From NCBI RefSeq assembly GCF_009711975.1, contig NZ_VIKW01000035.1:1-42480 (forward strand): DNA of 42,480 nucleotides, written 5' to 3'. Within the stretch, counting starts at the first letter, position 1, and the number at the start of each line of letters is the position of its first letter. Source of the DNA: Anabaena sp. UHCC 0204. Its GTDB lineage: Bacteria > Cyanobacteriota > Cyanobacteriia > Cyanobacteriales > Nostocaceae. The notes beneath the pieces were generated by a model. The model searched no databases and was not told the DNA's origin. It saw only the letters and a program-made list of their open reading frames with translations. Below, piece by piece: positions 33,960 to 42,480 of this stretch. A program made the translations under genes and the position numbers.

Positions 33960-34667
33960 TTACAAGTTGATAAGATAATTGTACATTTCCCGAAATAAAG
34001 GGCATTTTTTTTGCACTTCATCACACCTTATTGCTAATAGGAGTAAAGGAGTGTGTGAACCTTTAGAAAATCGTGCATCACTACTATCAAATTCTTTCAG
34101 GATACTTGACTCGATTAACGCTTCTGATAGCTTTTCTTGACAACAATCTCTTGTTGGGTCATATTCACTAAATGATTCAGGACTATCAAAAGGAATATTC
34201 CTTTGTGTACTTAACCACCAACGCATCCGTTCATGTCTACTACGAAAATCTGGATGTTTAGCTATGGTATTATTCCAATCTGCAATAATCCATGATTCAA
34301 TTTCAGGTGCAGCAAAACCAATAAATTTTTCTATATCAGCACATTCAGGTACTTTTGATATAACTGCTAAAAATTTTTCTCTTTCTGCAATTGGATCTCG
34401 ACAATCTAAATCGTCAAACACTAAAATTAAGCCACATTTATTTGGTTCATTTTTTAAAGCAATAGGTAGTTCTTTACTAATTTGATTAATTAAACTTTTA
34501 CCTGTTTTACCATAACCACTTGCTTTCCCAGGTTTGGGTCCTGGTTTTTGAAGCACAGGTGTTTTGCGTTCAAATTTGCAACTGGGAAAATTCTTTTCTA
34601 AAAAAGGAATTAGTCCTCTAACTTCAGCTTCACCACCACCGGCAAAAACCCATACTACCAAGGCCAT
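33960..34667 (-). CDS. DUF4276-like (Toprim/RloB-like) protein
   Basis: The 235-residue protein starts with VWVFAGGGEAEVRGL (Glu13), has a VFDDLDCRD segment (Asp85, Asp86, Asp88) and then FAAPEIESWIIAD (Glu122, Glu124). This order of acidic residues and the PEIExW motif fit the DUF4276/RloB group, thought to be Toprim-related nucleases. It overlaps the upstream ATPase gene by 13 bp, so both are made together. ATPase plus RloB/DUF4276 pairs occur in phage-defence loci such as AbiL and RloAB. The defence role is inference. Confidence 0.72.
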   Translation of the reverse strand: MALVVWVFAGGGEAEVRGLIPFLEKNFPSCKFERKTPVLQKPGPKPGKASGYGKTGKSLINQISKELPIALKNEPNKCGLILVFDDLDCRDPIAEREKFLAVISKVPECADIEKFIGFAAPEIESWIIADWNNTIAKHPDFRSRHERMRWWLSTQRNIPFDSPESFSEYDPTRDCCQEKLSEALIESSILKEFDSSDARFSKGSHTPLLLLAIRCDEVQKKCPLFREMYNYLINL

Positions 34668-35965
34668 CCTCCAATAGTAGGATCACCAACGCGGTACAAA
34701 TCACCTAATTGCCATCCTTCTTTTAGTTTTTCATCCAGCATTTCTTGAGAAAGTGTTTTCATGGAGAAATGGGTTTTATCTTCCGAGTAAAAACAATAAA
34801 CATTCTGTAAACAATCTGTAAAATGATCTAATAAATCAGGACTATGTGTAGTAATAATTATTTGGGTTTTTCTTGATGCTTGTTTTATCCATGCTGCTAA
34901 AATTGGCATCCATGAGACGTGCAACCCTAATTCTGGTTCATCAATGACTAATAATGAAGGTAATAAAGGTGAATGTAATATAGTTGCCCAACATAACATT
35001 CTTACAGTTCCATCTGACATTTCACTTAAATAAAATGGTTCTTTAGTATCTTCAAAATACCACTCTACAGTTAATGATAAGCGACCTGAACGGATAGGAC
35101 GAAGACGACGAGTTTTAGGTAAAATAGATTTCATCGCTTGGTTAATGCTATCTTCAAAATCTATATCTTCCTGAATTAAATTTTCTAAAACTAAAGGTAA
35201 GTTATCTCCTGATGTAGATAAATAAACATCACTTCCGCCTATTTTAGGTTCTGAGTTTCTAATTTGATTTAATTCCATATTATTGGCATTATAAAATTGC
35301 CACTTGGAAATAAATTCTACTAAATCTCTTCTCGTTCTGTAAGCAGGTGTATTTTCAGGTGAATATTTGCTATCTTCTAGTAACCTGGGCAGTATAGTCA
35401 AACCTAAAGCATTAGTGGGTATATTATTTACTCCTTGATATTGTATATCTGTCTCTTGTTCAGGTGTATTATAAACTGATGATACAAACCCTTTGCCAAC
35501 TTCTTTAGAGTGAAATTTATAATAGTAAAAAGGTGGTGATTCCAATTCATTTAAATCTTGTCCACTAAATAAAAACTCCTGAGAAATAATTACTTTATTT
35601 TTCTTCCTATCAACAAATAGGCTTAAAGTCAGCATTGTGCTAAATTTTTCGGGAAATTGTTCATGTGATAATAGTTGGGAAAAACAATATGAAAAATTGA
35701 GAAAAGCAGGACTTTCTACAGTATTATCTAAAATTCTATCAGCCCCCATTTTACTAACTGCATCTTCAAAACTACTTATTCCACGACTTTCATCAGGGAT
35801 TGTAGTTAAACAGTCTTTCAAGAATTTCAAACAACTGATAAAGTTGCTTTTGCCTGAACCATTAGAACCGATAAAGATATTGAGTTTTTCTAACTCTACT
35901 GGCTCAGATAAAGATAAGTTTTTATAATTTCGACTTTCTATAAATTGCAAAATAGGTTGATTCAT
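34655..35965 (-). CDS. AAA/SMC-type ATPase of a two-gene module
   Basis: The 436-residue protein is a RecF/SMC-like AAA_21 ATPase. Walker A is GSNGSGKS (33-40), a signature-like LSEMSDGTVRML precedes Walker B LLVIDEPELGLH (about 338-349), and ITTHSPDLLDHF is the H-loop/D-loop region. The N-terminal beta strands ILQFIESRNYKNLSLSEPV are typical. No Toprim domain is fused, unlike OLD nucleases; the nuclease-like part is the overlapping downstream gene. Orphan pairs like this are often defence systems. ATG at 35965 is the start. Confidence 0.88.
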   Translation of the reverse strand: MNQPILQFIESRNYKNLSLSEPVELEKLNIFIGSNGSGKSNFISCLKFLKDCLTTIPDESRGISSFEDAVSKMGADRILDNTVESPAFLNFSYCFSQLLSHEQFPEKFSTMLTLSLFVDRKKNKVIISQEFLFSGQDLNELESPPFYYYKFHSKEVGKGFVSSVYNTPEQETDIQYQGVNNIPTNALGLTILPRLLEDSKYSPENTPAYRTRRDLVEFISKWQFYNANNMELNQIRNSEPKIGGSDVYLSTSGDNLPLVLENLIQEDIDFEDSINQAMKSILPKTRRLRPIRSGRLSLTVEWYFEDTKEPFYLSEMSDGTVRMLCWATILHSPLLPSLLVIDEPELGLHVSWMPILAAWIKQASRKTQIIITTHSPDLLDHFTDCLQNVYCFYSEDKTHFSMKTLSQEMLDEKLKEGWQLGDLYRVGDPTIGGWPW

Positions 35966-35988
35966 ATTTTTTCAAAAATATAATTTCT

Positions 35989-36014
35989 TAGGGGTAATTA
36001 ATGAATTACCCCTA
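35989..36014. terminator. Inverted repeat, possible terminator
   Basis: TAGGGGTAATT (35989-35999) pairs with AATTACCCCTA (36004-36014). TTTT follows on the + strand, and an AT-rich but not pure T sequence on the - strand. It separates ctaB from the ATPase gene and may end ctaB transcripts. Confidence 0.5.
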
Positions 36015-36076
36015 TTTTGGTCATGTTCTCAGTTTTGACCATAGCACACTTGTAAACAAGTTTAGATCAAATGTCT

Positions 36077-37027
36077 CTACAAGTGTAAGTAATGCAGCAC
36101 TGTAGTTAGCAAACGATGAGTGATGGGTAAACTGTCCACTACCATTGCTAAACACAACAGCATCATGTAGGAAATGGAGTATAAAAACAACTCCCGCGCG
36201 ATGGTTTTGTCTTCAGGATTTGCCAATAAGCGCCAAGATTTATGGACAAATACACCGCCTAAAGTCAAGGCAACAACAGCATAAACAATGCCACTGGCGT
36301 GTAGGGGATAGAATAGCAAGATGGTAGCCGTGACGGTAATTACGGTATAAAACCAAATTTGTCGTACTGTTGCTTCATCACCTGCTACTACGGGTAACAT
36401 TGGTATGCCGACCTTAGCGTAATCATCACGAATCATTAAAGCCAAAGCCCAGAAATGGGGCGGAGTCCAGAGGAAGACAATGGCAAAAATCAGCCAAGCA
36501 GCCCAGCTTAAAGTATCTGTTACCGCCGCCCAACCAACTAAAGCGGGAATTGCCCCGGCTGCACCACCAATGACGATATTTTGAGTGCTATGACGTTTAA
36601 GCCAGTGAGTATAGACTAAAATATAGAAGATGATGCCAGAAAAGGCTAAAAATGCGGCTAGGAGATTGGCGAAGACGGTGAGGAGAGTGAAAGAAAGGAT
36701 AGCTAGAGCGATCGCAAAAATTAGGGCATCACGGGTTTGTACCTTACCCGAAGGCATAGGACGGTGGCGGGTTCGCTCCATTTCATAATCTATATCTCGG
36801 TCATAGATACAGTTAATAGTTTGGGCGCTGGCTGCTGCTAAAGTTCCGCCAATCATCGTAATAATTAATAACCAGGGATCTACCTCACCCTTAGCGGCTA
36901 TCCACATACTTCCAGCCGTAGTAATTAAAAGTAGGGGAATAATCCGGGGTTTGGTTAGCTGGTAGTAACTTTGAACGACTTGGAGAAATGTGTCGTGGTG
37001 ACGACGAGAGACATTAGTCTCAATCAT
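36077..37027 (-). CDS. ctaB: Protoheme IX farnesyltransferase (heme O synthase)
   Basis: CtaB adds a farnesyl group to heme b to make heme O for the oxidase. The 316-residue UbiA-family membrane protein has about nine hydrophobic segments, the Asp-rich prenyl-binding motif [20 protein letters not shown] and the second motif region [20 protein letters not shown]. It follows ctaA on the same strand across a 190-bp gap with short repeats. The product goes to CtaA, and both serve the oxidase encoded on the other side. Confidence 0.96.
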   Translation of the reverse strand: MIETNVSRRHHDTFLQVVQSYYQLTKPRIIPLLLITTAGSMWIAAKGEVDPWLLIITMIGGTLAAASAQTINCIYDRDIDYEMERTRHRPMPSGKVQTRDALIFAIALAILSFTLLTVFANLLAAFLAFSGIIFYILVYTHWLKRHSTQNIVIGGAAGAIPALVGWAAVTDTLSWAAWLIFAIVFLWTPPHFWALALMIRDDYAKVGIPMLPVVAGDEATVRQIWFYTVITVTATILLFYPLHASGIVYAVVALTLGGVFVHKSWRLLANPEDKTIARELFLYSISYMMLLCLAMVVDSLPITHRLLTTVLHYLHL

Positions 37028-37198
37028 GTTAGGTCTTTTTCCTTATTTTTCAAGAACTGGTCAATGGATTTTGGATTTTGGATTTACAATTTTGGATTGT
37101 GAGGATTGTAGATTGGCATTAACGAAGCGTACGCAGCGAGTATTTTGGATTAGTTCCACCGTGAAGGGGCGGGGCTTGTACCAAAAATTCTAGAGTCC

Positions 37199-37224
37199 AA
37201 AATCTAAAATCTAAAATCTAAAAT
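37199..37224. repeat. Heptanucleotide short tandem repeat
   Basis: AAAATCTAAAATCTAAAATC, 7-bp units, overlapping the ctaA stop; similar to the one before the hlyD-like gene. A GGATTTTGGATTT tract at about 37068-37098 is a related copy on the other strand. Confidence 0.65.
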
Positions 37225-38162
37225 TTTTCGGTCAAAGAAGACTGTACTTCCCGACTAGTTAAGCCATCTCGCAGTGATAAAACTGTAAATACCACCAAAG
37301 TACCGAGTAAAGTCGCACCAATAGCTTGGTGAGAAACGGTGAGGGGTTCAACTTGTAGATGTAAACGGAAGGTAGCGACACCCAAAAGGAGTTGTAAAAT
37401 CAACAAGCCACCAGCCAGATTTGCTAGTTTCCGCAAAGCCGGATGTAGTGCTGGTGTGCGCCAAGAAATCAAGACTACTGCTAGAGTAGCGATGGTTGGC
37501 GGTACTAAGCCAAAAATATGGCTGTACATAACATTACATAATTGATTACCTGAGAAGCATTGGTGCAAAGCCCAACGAGAACCAACTAAAGCACCCAGTA
37601 AACTTTGTAGGTAGACGAAAATGGCCGCAGTCAAACCCACCCAAGGCAACTTTCCGACTGTTCCTGTGCCTTGATAGGGGATAAGACTCGTACCGATAAT
37701 TAACAATGTGGTGAAAAATAGTAAAGCCATGCCTAAATGGGCTGTAACGATATCAAACCGCAACAATTGAGTTACAGTCAGTCCTCCCAAAATACCTTGG
37801 AAGACAATTAAAAACAGCGCAAATGTAGATGCCCAAGGCAGCCATTTGGGTAAGGAACGACGATACCACCAAGATGAACCGCAAAGAGCGATCGCACTAA
37901 AGCCTATTAAAGCTGCATCTAGGCGATGAAACCACTCCAAAAACACTTGGAGATTCATTTGCTTGGCTGGAACTAACTCCCCATAGCACAAAGGCCAATC
38001 AGGGCAAGCTAGTCCAGCATTCATCACCCTGGTGGCACTGCCTATAGCCATCAAAATTAAGGTGGCTACGCATATTTTCCACACTAAGCGACGAATCATA
38101 TCCTTTGGCTGTAGTGCAACTGAAGCCGCTTCATTTTGTTGTTCTAGGACAAATTCGCTCAT
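37218..38162 (-). CDS. ctaA: Heme A synthase (CtaA/COX15)
   Basis: The 314-residue multi-pass membrane protein oxidises the C8 methyl of heme O to make heme A. It has about eight hydrophobic segments and conserved histidines in MNLQVFLEWFHRLDAALIGF, TAHLGMALLFF, ALHQCFSGNQLCNVMYSHIF and VSHQAIGATLLG. The cysteine pair ACPDWPLCYG is in the first loop. ATG at 38162 gives MSEFVLEQQ; an upstream TTG would add two residues. The divergent ctaC gene is across about 510 bp. Confidence 0.95.
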   Translation of the reverse strand: MSEFVLEQQNEAASVALQPKDMIRRLVWKICVATLILMAIGSATRVMNAGLACPDWPLCYGELVPAKQMNLQVFLEWFHRLDAALIGFSAIALCGSSWWYRRSLPKWLPWASTFALFLIVFQGILGGLTVTQLLRFDIVTAHLGMALLFFTTLLIIGTSLIPYQGTGTVGKLPWVGLTAAIFVYLQSLLGALVGSRWALHQCFSGNQLCNVMYSHIFGLVPPTIATLAVVLISWRTPALHPALRKLANLAGGLLILQLLLGVATFRLHLQVEPLTVSHQAIGATLLGTLVVFTVLSLRDGLTSREVQSSLTEKF

Positions 38163-38679
38163 TAACAATACCTTCTTGCCCGCTTGTGCTTGAACTTGAA
38201 AATTTTCTATTTTGATTCAGCGTCAACCTATCATCACCCTAACGTATCCGTCAGAATGTAGAAATTAGCTTTCCCCTATACTTTGGATCACTTTAGCTAG
38301 TTTTAGCTGTAAGATTTTGTGCTTTTTGCAGATGGGAATAATTGATAAATGGCAATTCATGGGAATTTCCGCAAATTTCCCGGAAATTTTTTTACTAATT
38401 GTCATCTGCTCACTCGCAATACAACTTATCTCTCTTGTACTCAAAATTGTGATCTTAATCAAAAAAATTAATAAAGATTTCAGACCAACGGATACTATAT
38501 CCTATAGCCTGCACTACCTTAGTAAGTGGAGTCACTTTAGTAATTAGACCTCTTTCACAAGTAATTTTTGTCAGAATAGGGAAAGGCTAACAGAAAAATA
38601 CTCCCCCTTTGCCCAACTTCTACAAGAAGTCTAGTGAAGTAACTTTAAGATCAAGTAGTCAATTCATAAGAAAAAAGCC
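38163..38679. other. Divergent region between ctaA and ctaC
   Basis: About 517 bp holding the promoters for both oxidase gene groups. An open frame at 38332-38547 (71 residues) has one hydrophobic stretch, IFLLIVICSLAIQLISLV, but no RBS and unusual codons, so it is not called as a gene. No clear operator seen. Confidence 0.4.
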
Positions 38680-39657
38680 GTGAAAATTCCAAGTGCAATC
38701 TGGACATTACTCATTGGCATTGTCCTCACCCTCACCAGTCTCTGGTATGGTCAAAATCACGGTCTGTTACCTGTAGCGGCTTCTGATGAAGCCTCCTTGG
38801 TAGATGGTTTATTCAACACAATGATGACTGTTTCTACAGGCATATTTTTGATTGTTGAATGTGTTTTGATTTACTCTGTTGTCAAATATCGTCGCCGGGC
38901 TGGTGACAACGAAGATGGACCACCAATTGAAGGTAATATACCTCTAGAGATACTCTGGACGGCGATCCCCGCAATTATCGTGATCGGTATTTCTGTCTAC
39001 AGTTTTGATGTATACAACAACATGGGCGGCTTTGATCCCCATTCTGCTCATGCTGCTCCGATGATGGAAGATGCTATGAGTATGCCAGGAACGGCAATGG
39101 CTGCCACTCTAGATGATGCACCTGCTACTCAGCGATCGCCTATACAAATATCACAGTTAGATCCTGGTTCTGAAGCAGTTGTCAATCCCAACGAATTAAT
39201 CATCAATGTCGCTGGACTCCAATATGCTTGGTTATTCACTTATCCAGACACAGGCGTAACCACTGGTGAACTTCATCTCCCCATTGGGAAAACAGTAGAA
39301 ATCAACTTGACAGCCAACGATGTCATCCACGCCTTTTGGATACCCGAATTTCGGCTGAAACAGGATGCCATTCCTGGTAGAGAAACCAGTCTACGTTTCA
39401 CCCCCAGAAAACCGGGTGATTATCAACTAATTTGTGCTGAATTGTGTGGACCCTATCATGGGGTGATGAAAAGTCAAGTAGTTGTAGAGACGCAGGAAGC
39501 TTTTGATCAATGGATGCAAGAACAACTAGTTGCTAGTAAAGATGTTCCAAATCAAGCGGTGGCAATGAATTCTCAGGAAATGACTGCCGATGAATTTCTC
39601 GCTCCTTACACCAAGGATATGGGAATTCACTCAGAAATTCTGCATCAAATTAAGTAA
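38680..39657 (+). CDS. ctaC: Cytochrome c oxidase subunit II
   Basis: Subunit II receives electrons from cytochrome c6 or plastocyanin at its CuA site. The 325-residue protein has two membrane helices (about 6-22 and 47-66, plus a third at about 87-105). A Met/Ala-rich linker (about 120-155) follows, then a cupredoxin domain. CuA ligands are seen in VIHAFWIPEF and in CAELCGPYHGVM (two Cys, His, Met). The start is GTG at 38680, and no ATG is in frame near it. It leads the ctaCDE operon. Confidence 0.96.
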   Translation: MKIPSAIWTLLIGIVLTLTSLWYGQNHGLLPVAASDEASLVDGLFNTMMTVSTGIFLIVECVLIYSVVKYRRRAGDNEDGPPIEGNIPLEILWTAIPAIIVIGISVYSFDVYNNMGGFDPHSAHAAPMMEDAMSMPGTAMAATLDDAPATQRSPIQISQLDPGSEAVVNPNELIINVAGLQYAWLFTYPDTGVTTGELHLPIGKTVEINLTANDVIHAFWIPEFRLKQDAIPGRETSLRFTPRKPGDYQLICAELCGPYHGVMKSQVVVETQEAFDQWMQEQLVASKDVPNQAVAMNSQEMTADEFLAPYTKDMGIHSEILHQIK

Positions 39658-39776
39658 TTTAGGAATTGCAGAAGTTACAGCAGTTACAAAATAAACTGTT
39701 AAACCTTTTAGTTACACATTCAAGCAGGAGCAAGAGGAGCAGCGGCAGCAGGGGAATAATTTTCCTTGTTGATCCT

Positions 39777-39803
39777 GACTGGGCGCAGGCCCTGCGCCCC
39801 TAC
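39777..39803. repeat. 27-bp GC-rich hairpin repeat, copy 2
   Basis: Same element as 13569-13595 with one base change. It lies in the ctaC-ctaD spacer next to a purine-rich AGGAGCAGCGGCAGCAGGGG tract (about 39726-39755). Confidence 0.7.
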
Positions 39804-39833
39804 TTCCTGACTCGATGACTCCTTTTTTAAAAT

Positions 39834-41507
39834 ATGACACAAACACAGTTACAAGAAACTGCTAATCTTCCCAACCCTGTGGAAGAACATGGGGAAAGGC
39901 ATTGGCGAGACTTTTTTGGTTTTAGTACCGACCATAAGGTGATTGGGATTCAATACCTCGTCACTTCGTTTATTTTCTACTGCATTGGCGGCGTAATGGC
40001 TGATTTGGTGCGAACAGAATTACGCACTCCTGAAGTGGATTTTGTCACGCCAGAAGTCTACAACAGCCTATTTACACTCCATGCCACAATCATGATTTTC
40101 CTCTGGATTGTGCCAACAGGGGCGGGATTTGCCAACTATTTGATCCCGCTGATGATTGGGGCGAGAGATATGGCATTTCCGCGCCTGAATGCAGTGGCAT
40201 TTTGGATGGTTCCCCCAGCAGGTGTATTACTGGTTGCTAGTTTAGCTGTAGGTGATGCCCCCGATGCTGGTTGGACTTCTTACCCTCCTCTGAGTTTGGT
40301 GACAGGCCAGGTGGGAGAGGGGATTTGGATTATGAGTGTGCTGCTATTGGGGACTTCTTCGATTTTGGGGGGGATTAATTTTATCGTCACCATTTTGAAG
40401 ATGCGTGTTCCTAGTATGGGCATCTATCAAATGCCGTTGTTTTGTTGGGCAATGTTGGCAACTTCGGCTTTGGTACTGGTATCTACACCTGTATTAGCTG
40501 CGGCTTTGATTCTGCTGGGTTTTGATTTGTTGGCAGGAACAACATTTTTTAATCCGACTGGTGGAGGAGATCCGGTGGTGTACCAGCATATGTTCTGGTT
40601 CTATTCCCACCCAGCGGTTTACATCATGATTTTGCCTTTCTTTGGGGCAATTTCAGAAATTCTGCCAGTTCATGCCCGCAAACCGATTTTTGGCTATAAA
40701 GCGATCGCCTATTCATCTCTAGCTATCAGCTTTTTAGGTTTAATCGTCTGGGCGCACCATATGTTTACTAGCGGTGTCCCCGGTTGGTTGCGGATGTTTT
40801 TCATGATCACTACTATGATCATTGCTGTCCCTACGGGCATTAAAATTTTTGGTTGGTTGGCAACTATTTGGGGTGGTAAAATCCGCCTTAATAGTCCCAT
40901 GTTGTTTGCAATGGGCTTTTTAGCAACTTTTGTGATTGGTGGGATTAGTGGCGTAATGTTGGCCGCAGTTCCTTTTGATATTCACGTTCACGATACTTAC
41001 TTTGTGGTGGCACATCTCCACTACGTTTTATTTGGTGGTAGTGTGTTAGGGATTTTTGCCGCTATTTACCACTGGTTTCCGAAAATGACGGGACGGAAAA
41101 TGAACGAGTTTTGGGGTCAGGTGCATTTTGCTTTGACTATGGTTGGTCTAAATATGACCTTCTTGCCCATGCACAAACTCGGACTCATGGGTATGAACCG
41201 CCGGATTGCTGAATATGATCCTAAATTCACTTCTCTGAATGAAATCTGTACCTACGGATCTTATATATTGGCGGTTTCTACATTACCCTTTATGATCAAT
41301 GCCATTTGGTCTTGGTTCTATGGGGAAAAAGCCGGCAATAATCCTTGGCAAGCACTGACTTTGGAATGGATAACTACTTCTCCACCAAGTATTGAGAATT
41401 TTGAACAACTCCCAGTTTTGACTCATGGACCTTATGATTACGGCGTAAGTAAGGAACAAATTGAAACTGAACCTGTATTAACTCCCCAAACGGAATCAGC
41501 ACTTTAG
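39834..41507 (+). CDS. ctaD: Cytochrome c oxidase subunit I (A2-type)
   Basis: The 557-residue catalytic subunit has twelve membrane helices. Heme a ligand His83 is in TLHATIMIFLW, CuB ligand His259 and cross-linked Tyr263 are in FWFYSHPAVYI, CuB ligands His308-His309 are in VWAHHMFTSG, and the final heme ligands lie in HDTYFVVAHLHYVLFGG. Instead of the Glu of A1 oxidases (GHPEVY) it has Tyr-Ser (YSHPAVY), which marks the A2 group. It is 176 bp after ctaC in the same operon. ATG at 39834 is the start. Confidence 0.97.
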   Translation: MTQTQLQETANLPNPVEEHGERHWRDFFGFSTDHKVIGIQYLVTSFIFYCIGGVMADLVRTELRTPEVDFVTPEVYNSLFTLHATIMIFLWIVPTGAGFANYLIPLMIGARDMAFPRLNAVAFWMVPPAGVLLVASLAVGDAPDAGWTSYPPLSLVTGQVGEGIWIMSVLLLGTSSILGGINFIVTILKMRVPSMGIYQMPLFCWAMLATSALVLVSTPVLAAALILLGFDLLAGTTFFNPTGGGDPVVYQHMFWFYSHPAVYIMILPFFGAISEILPVHARKPIFGYKAIAYSSLAISFLGLIVWAHHMFTSGVPGWLRMFFMITTMIIAVPTGIKIFGWLATIWGGKIRLNSPMLFAMGFLATFVIGGISGVMLAAVPFDIHVHDTYFVVAHLHYVLFGGSVLGIFAAIYHWFPKMTGRKMNEFWGQVHFALTMVGLNMTFLPMHKLGLMGMNRRIAEYDPKFTSLNEICTYGSYILAVSTLPFMINAIWSWFYGEKAGNNPWQALTLEWITTSPPSIENFEQLPVLTHGPYDYGVSKEQIETEPVLTPQTESAL

Positions 41508-41510
41508 AAG

Positions 41511-41560
41511 AGGCAGGGGGAAAGGAGGCAGGGGAGCCGAGGGGCAGAGGAGCAGGGGAG
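41511..41560 (+). other. G-rich purine tract in the ctaD-ctaE spacer
   Basis: Four G-tracts of four or five Gs (GGGGG, then GGGG three times) separated by 6 to 10 bases on the coding strand. It could form an RNA G-quadruplex with long loops. A weaker purine tract is in the ctaC-ctaD spacer. Confidence 0.5.
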
Positions 41561-41613
41561 AAATATATTATTCTTTTGCCTCTTATCAATCACCAATCAC
41601 CAATTACCAATTT

Positions 41614-42231
41614 ATGCAAAGTCAAACTATTGACACCGCGAATACTGAATTAGATCATAGCCACACAGCCATTTCTCATCACGAAGCACATCCAGATCAT
41701 CGTTTGTTTGGTCTATTTATGTTCTTGGTGGCTGAAGGAATGATTTTTATGGGTTTGTTTGGTGCATACCTAACTTACCGTTCTAGTATTCCTGTATGGC
41801 CACCAGCCGGAACACCAGATTTAGAATTGTTGTTACCTACTGTGAATACATCTATTTTGATAGCCAGCAGTTTTGTCATGCACAATGCTGATACTGCTAT
41901 TAAAAAAAATGATGCCAAGGGAATGCGGATTTGGTTAGCAATTACCGCAGTTATGGGGGCGATTTTTTTGGTAGGTCAGGTTTATGAATATACTCATTTA
42001 GAGTTCGGTCTGACTACCAATTTATTCGCTAGTGCATTTTACGTTTTGACTGGATTTCACGGTTTGCACGTTACTATCGGTGTTTTAGCGATTTTAGCAG
42101 TTTTGTGGCGATCGCGTACTCCCGGACACTACAGCAATGAACAGCGTTTCGGTATTGAAGCTGCGGAAATTTACTGGCACTTTGTAGACGTAATTTGGAT
42201 TATTTTGTTCGGATTACTCTATTTACTCTAG
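41614..42231 (+). CDS. ctaE: Cytochrome c oxidase subunit III
   Basis: The 205-residue protein has five predicted helices (about 30-52, 65-90, 100-118, 135-155 and 180-203). The motif FLVAEGMIFMGLFGAYLTYR, a conserved GFHGLHV and the C-terminal EIYWHFVDVIWIILF are those of the short bacterial subunit III. It stabilises subunit I and its proton uptake. The N-terminal His-rich stretch (HSHTAISHHEAHPDH) is of unknown use. It ends the ctaCDE operon, 45 bp before a strong terminator. Confidence 0.96.
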   Translation: MQSQTIDTANTELDHSHTAISHHEAHPDHRLFGLFMFLVAEGMIFMGLFGAYLTYRSSIPVWPPAGTPDLELLLPTVNTSILIASSFVMHNADTAIKKNDAKGMRIWLAITAVMGAIFLVGQVYEYTHLEFGLTTNLFASAFYVLTGFHGLHVTIGVLAILAVLWRSRTPGHYSNEQRFGIEAAEIYWHFVDVIWIILFGLLYLL

Positions 42232-42275
42232 GTATTTATTACTTAGTTGTTCACTCCACTCGAATAACCTTCAGT

Positions 42276-42297
42276 CCCCCTCTTGGGGGTTTTTTTT
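42276..42297 (+). terminator. Rho-independent terminator of ctaCDE
   Basis: CCCCC-TCTT-GGGGG stem-loop followed by eight Ts. Confidence 0.9.
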
Positions 42298-42480
42298 GTT
42301 TATATTGGTGAATAAAATGTGTTGCATTTATACTACAAGTATGTATATGAGTAGGTTGGGTTAAGCCTAAAACTCTTTTTTTTAAACGATAGCGAAGCGT
42401 GGCGTTAGCTATACCACTCCAGGCACAGAGGACACGGAGGGAAGAAATCTTGGTATATTTATATTAGACATTGTTTCAAT
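42298..42480. other. Right-edge non-coding segment with repeat fragments
   Basis: Holds a half copy of the GTAGGTTGGGTT repeat (about 42352), a GATAGCGAAGCGTGGCGTTAGC-type repeat (about 42389) and a GGCACAGAGGACACGGAGGG tract. No gene starts here. Confidence 0.5.

Noticed and set aside
38332-38547. 71-residue frame with a hydrophobic stretch between ctaA and ctaC
   Set aside because: No ribosome binding site, odd codon use, lies in the promoter region of two operons; most likely chance.

Overview
The window is chromosomal DNA of a filamentous cyanobacterium, most likely of the order Nostocales. Evidence: a photosystem II D1 gene, a cytochrome b6f-type Rieske protein, a COP23-domain protein, a DUF1995 (LPA3-like) protein, about 26 copies of the HIP1 octamer GCGATCGC, heptanucleotide short tandem repeats, and many small interspersed hairpin repeats of the kind common in Nostoc/Anabaena relatives. 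The genus cannot be fixed from the sequence alone. No tRNA, rRNA, CRISPR array or intact transposase was seen.

Layout. 0-7.4 kb: housekeeping genes: HD-domain (MESH1/SpoT-like) hydrolase, prs, a membrane Ser/Thr kinase with a PPC domain and a minisatellite-encoded tail, bioD, an M20 amidohydrolase and a gatD-like amidotransferase. 7.6-13.3 kb: the most notable part. A leftward group (Rieske paralogue, cytosolic rhodanese, METTL7/TMT1-like methyltransferase, DsrE-like protein and, after a gap, an exported rhodanese) diverges from a rightward sulfide:quinone oxidoreductase gene and a psbA gene. That psbA encodes the low-oxygen D1' form (Ala80, Leu158, Ala286). I read the block as a sulfide/low-oxygen photosynthesis locus. 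SQR would feed electrons from H2S to plastoquinone, the Rieske paralogue would modify b6f, D1' would replace normal D1, and the rhodaneses, DsrE protein and methyltransferase would handle sulfane sulfur and excess sulfide. 14.1-21.1 kb: COP23 protein, then a parvulin / ABC exporter / HlyD type I secretion operon. 21.3-24.8 kb: dnaN, DUF1995 gene, ruvB.

24.9-29.7 kb is an accessory island of small overlapping gene pairs (aspartic-protease pair, PIN-domain pair, AlbA_2 protein, Panacea/SocA toxin-antitoxin-like set). It is AT-rich, and no HIP1 was seen from about 26.44 to 31.20 kb. 29.9-32.4 kb: clpC with a terminator and an upstream inverted repeat. 32.9-36.0 kb: a peptidoglycan-binding protein and a two-gene ATPase + DUF4276-like module resembling defence pairs. 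36.1-42.2 kb: the aa3-type cytochrome c oxidase region, ctaB and ctaA leftward and ctaC-ctaD-ctaE rightward, ending in a clear terminator.

Several starts were moved to internal ATG codons (dnaN, clpC, ctaA, the COP23 gene, the Panacea gene and the 84-residue gene beside it) on family knowledge or local signals. All family assignments come from reading motifs; no database search was run.
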